NCBI GenBank assembly: GCA_902462325.1
Contig: CABQBF010000144.1
Coordinates: forward strand, 1-6,524
Source of the DNA: an uncultured Peptococcaceae bacterium
GTDB lineage: Bacteria > Bacillota > Peptococcia > Peptococcales > Peptococcaceae
Reading direction: 5' to 3'
DNA length: 6,524 nucleotides
In this document: one piece after another, positions 5,273-6,524 of the stretch
Numbering within the stretch: position 1 is the first letter of the stretch
Layout of the letters: every line of letters begins with the position of its first letter
Position numbers and translations under genes: made by a program
Notes under the pieces: generated by a model
Seen by the model: the letters and a program-made list of their open reading frames with translations, nothing else
Database searches by the model: none
What the model was told of the DNA's origin: nothing

Positions 5273-6524
5273 ATGGAGATTTTGACACCGCAACAGATTG
5301 TAACCGAGCTGGATAAATATATCATCGGTCAGCAAGAGGCCAAAAAGAGCGTAGCGGTTGCCTTGCGAAACCGTTACCGTCGCAGCCGTTTACCCAAAGC
5401 ACAACAAGAAGAAATCAGTCCCAAAAATATTATTATGATTGGGCCAACTGGCGTGGGGAAAACGGAAATCGCCCGTCGCCTGGCCAAATTGGTGCAAGCC
5501 CCCTTTGTAAAAGTGGAAGCCACCAAATTTACCGAGGTAGGTTATGTAGGCCGCGACGTAGAATCTATGATTCGCGATTTATTAGAAGCCGCCATCCGTC
5601 AGGTAAATGAAACCAAAATGCAGGAAGTAGAACAGCAGGCCCAGCGCTTAGCAGAAGACCGGCTGGTAGATTTACTGGCGCCTATGCCCAAAAAGAAATC
5701 GGCCGTGAATAATCCCTTTGAACTGCTGTTTAACAACGGTACTGCTGCCACCTCCAACCTAACAGACAATGATGCTGATTTGCAAACTGTGAAGGACAAA
5801 CGGGAAATTTTAAAGCAAAAGCTGCGGCGACAGGAATTAGAAGAAGACTATATCGACATTGAAGTAGAAGACAGCAACTCCATGAATGACATGCTGGCCA
5901 GCATGGGTGTAGATGACAGCAATGGCAATTTTGGCGAGATGTTCAGCAGCTTTATGCCGAAGAAAATGAAAAAACGCAAGGTAACTGTGGAACAGGCCCG
6001 CAAAATTTTAACCCAGCAGGAAGCGGAAAAATTGGTGGACTTTGACGATGTAAAGCAGGAAGCCATCGCTTTAGCAGAAAATCACGGCATTATCTTTTTA
6101 GACGAAATTGATAAAATTGCTAGCAAGGGCAGCAGCAGTGGCCCCGACGTTTCCCGGGAAGGTGTGCAGCGAGATATCCTGCCCATTGTAGAGGGGAGCG
6201 TGGTGAAAACAAAATATGGCAATATCCGTACTGACCATATTTTATTTATTGCCGCCGGCGCATTCCATGTTGCCAAACCTACCGATTTAATTCCTGAACT
6301 ACAGGGGCGTTTCCCCGTTCGCGTTTATCTGGAAAATTTGTCCCAACAGGATTTGGAACGGATTTTACGGGAGCCGGACAATTCGCTGCTCAAGCAGTAC
6401 ACCCAGCTTTTACAAACAGAAGACGTAGAACTCGTCTTTACTGATGAAGCCATCAGCCAGCTAGCCACCATCGCCTATAACTTAAACGAGCAAACAGAAA
6501 ACTTAGGCGCTCGCCGGCTGCATA
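5273..6524 (+). CDS. hslU: ATP-dependent protease ATPase subunit HslU (ClpY), truncated by the right edge
   Basis: HslU is the AAA+ hexameric unfoldase that feeds substrates into HslV. The window holds 417 complete codons from ATG 5273 with no stop; by comparison with E. coli HslU (443 residues) about 45-50 residues are missing. The start MEILTPQQIVTELDKYIIGQ is the family N-terminus. Walker A GPTGVGKT is at residues 57-64 and the pore loop GYVG at 90-93, the same numbers as in E. coli. Walker B (IIFLDEID) has D277 and E278, 21 residues later than in E. coli, so the intermediate (I) domain between them is longer; this part is rich in Gln, Asp, Asn and Met and ends in a basic KKMKKRK run. SSGPDVSREGVQRDILP is a signature stretch. 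The arginine finger is R346 (LQGRFPVRV), and sensor-2 Arg is R414 in GARRLH, just before the window ends. In Bacillota codY often follows, but that lies outside. Confidence 0.96.
   Translation, partial: MEILTPQQIVTELDKYIIGQQEAKKSVAVALRNRYRRSRLPKAQQEEISPKNIIMIGPTGVGKTEIARRLAKLVQAPFVKVEATKFTEVGYVGRDVESMIRDLLEAAIRQVNETKMQEVEQQAQRLAEDRLVDLLAPMPKKKSAVNNPFELLFNNGTAATSNLTDNDADLQTVKDKREILKQKLRRQELEEDYIDIEVEDSNSMNDMLASMGVDDSNGNFGEMFSSFMPKKMKKRKVTVEQARKILTQQEAEKLVDFDDVKQEAIALAENHGIIFLDEIDKIASKGSSSGPDVSREGVQRDILPIVEGSVVKTKYGNIRTDHILFIAAGAFHVAKPTDLIPELQGRFPVRVYLENLSQQDLERILREPDNSLLKQYTQLLQTEDVELVFTDEAISQLATIAYNLNEQTENLGARRLH

Overview
The window is a compact block of housekeeping genes, all on the + strand, in this order: dprA (3' end only), topA, trmFO, xerC, hslV, hslU (5' part only). 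From established knowledge, this is the conserved Bacillota arrangement; in Bacillus subtilis the same order is dprA-topA-trmFO-codV(xerC)-clpQ(hslV)-clpY(hslU)-codY. The folate-dependent TrmFO, the gene order and the purine-rich Shine-Dalgarno sites (AAGGAG, GAGGAGG, AGGAGGGG) point to a Bacillota member. The intermediate GC content by eye, and an HslV starting Met-Thr-Thr rather than with the Ser-type B. subtilis form, suggest a lineage outside Bacillus, perhaps a clostridial or Negativicutes-type anaerobe. The sequence alone does not settle the class.

Layout. Positions 1-287 hold the C-terminal end of DprA, with its winged-helix domain. TopA follows at once: the dprA stop codon lies inside the topA ribosome binding site, and the best topA start is TTG at 298. 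TopA ends in three Cys4 zinc-ribbon modules. The trmFO start, TTG at 2357, lies inside the last topA zinc module, giving a 38-base overlap. A 108-base gap (3692-3799), the only real intergenic region, separates trmFO from xerC. It carries a 13-bp hairpin with no following U-tract, plus smaller inverted repeats. XerC (ATG at 3800) has the complete tyrosine-recombinase active site. HslV and HslU follow with strong ribosome binding sites; the hslU site overlaps the hslV stop. HslU is open to the right edge and lacks only about its last 45-50 residues.

How the genes fit together. DprA (RecA loading on incoming single-stranded DNA), TopA (relaxation of negative supercoils) and XerC (chromosome dimer resolution) are DNA-maintenance functions. 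TrmFO makes m5U54 in tRNA. HslV and HslU form one ATP-dependent protease. Tight spacing and overlaps suggest co-transcription and perhaps translational coupling within dprA-topA-trmFO and within xerC-hslV-hslU. The gap before xerC is the one plausible place for transcript processing or partial termination.

I read both strands and all gaps for something new and found no undescribed system, mobile element, CRISPR array, RNA gene or broken gene. Every gene is intact (apart from truncation by the window edges) and belongs to a well-known family. The findings below are small-scale points about gene starts, the intergenic hairpin and family variation.
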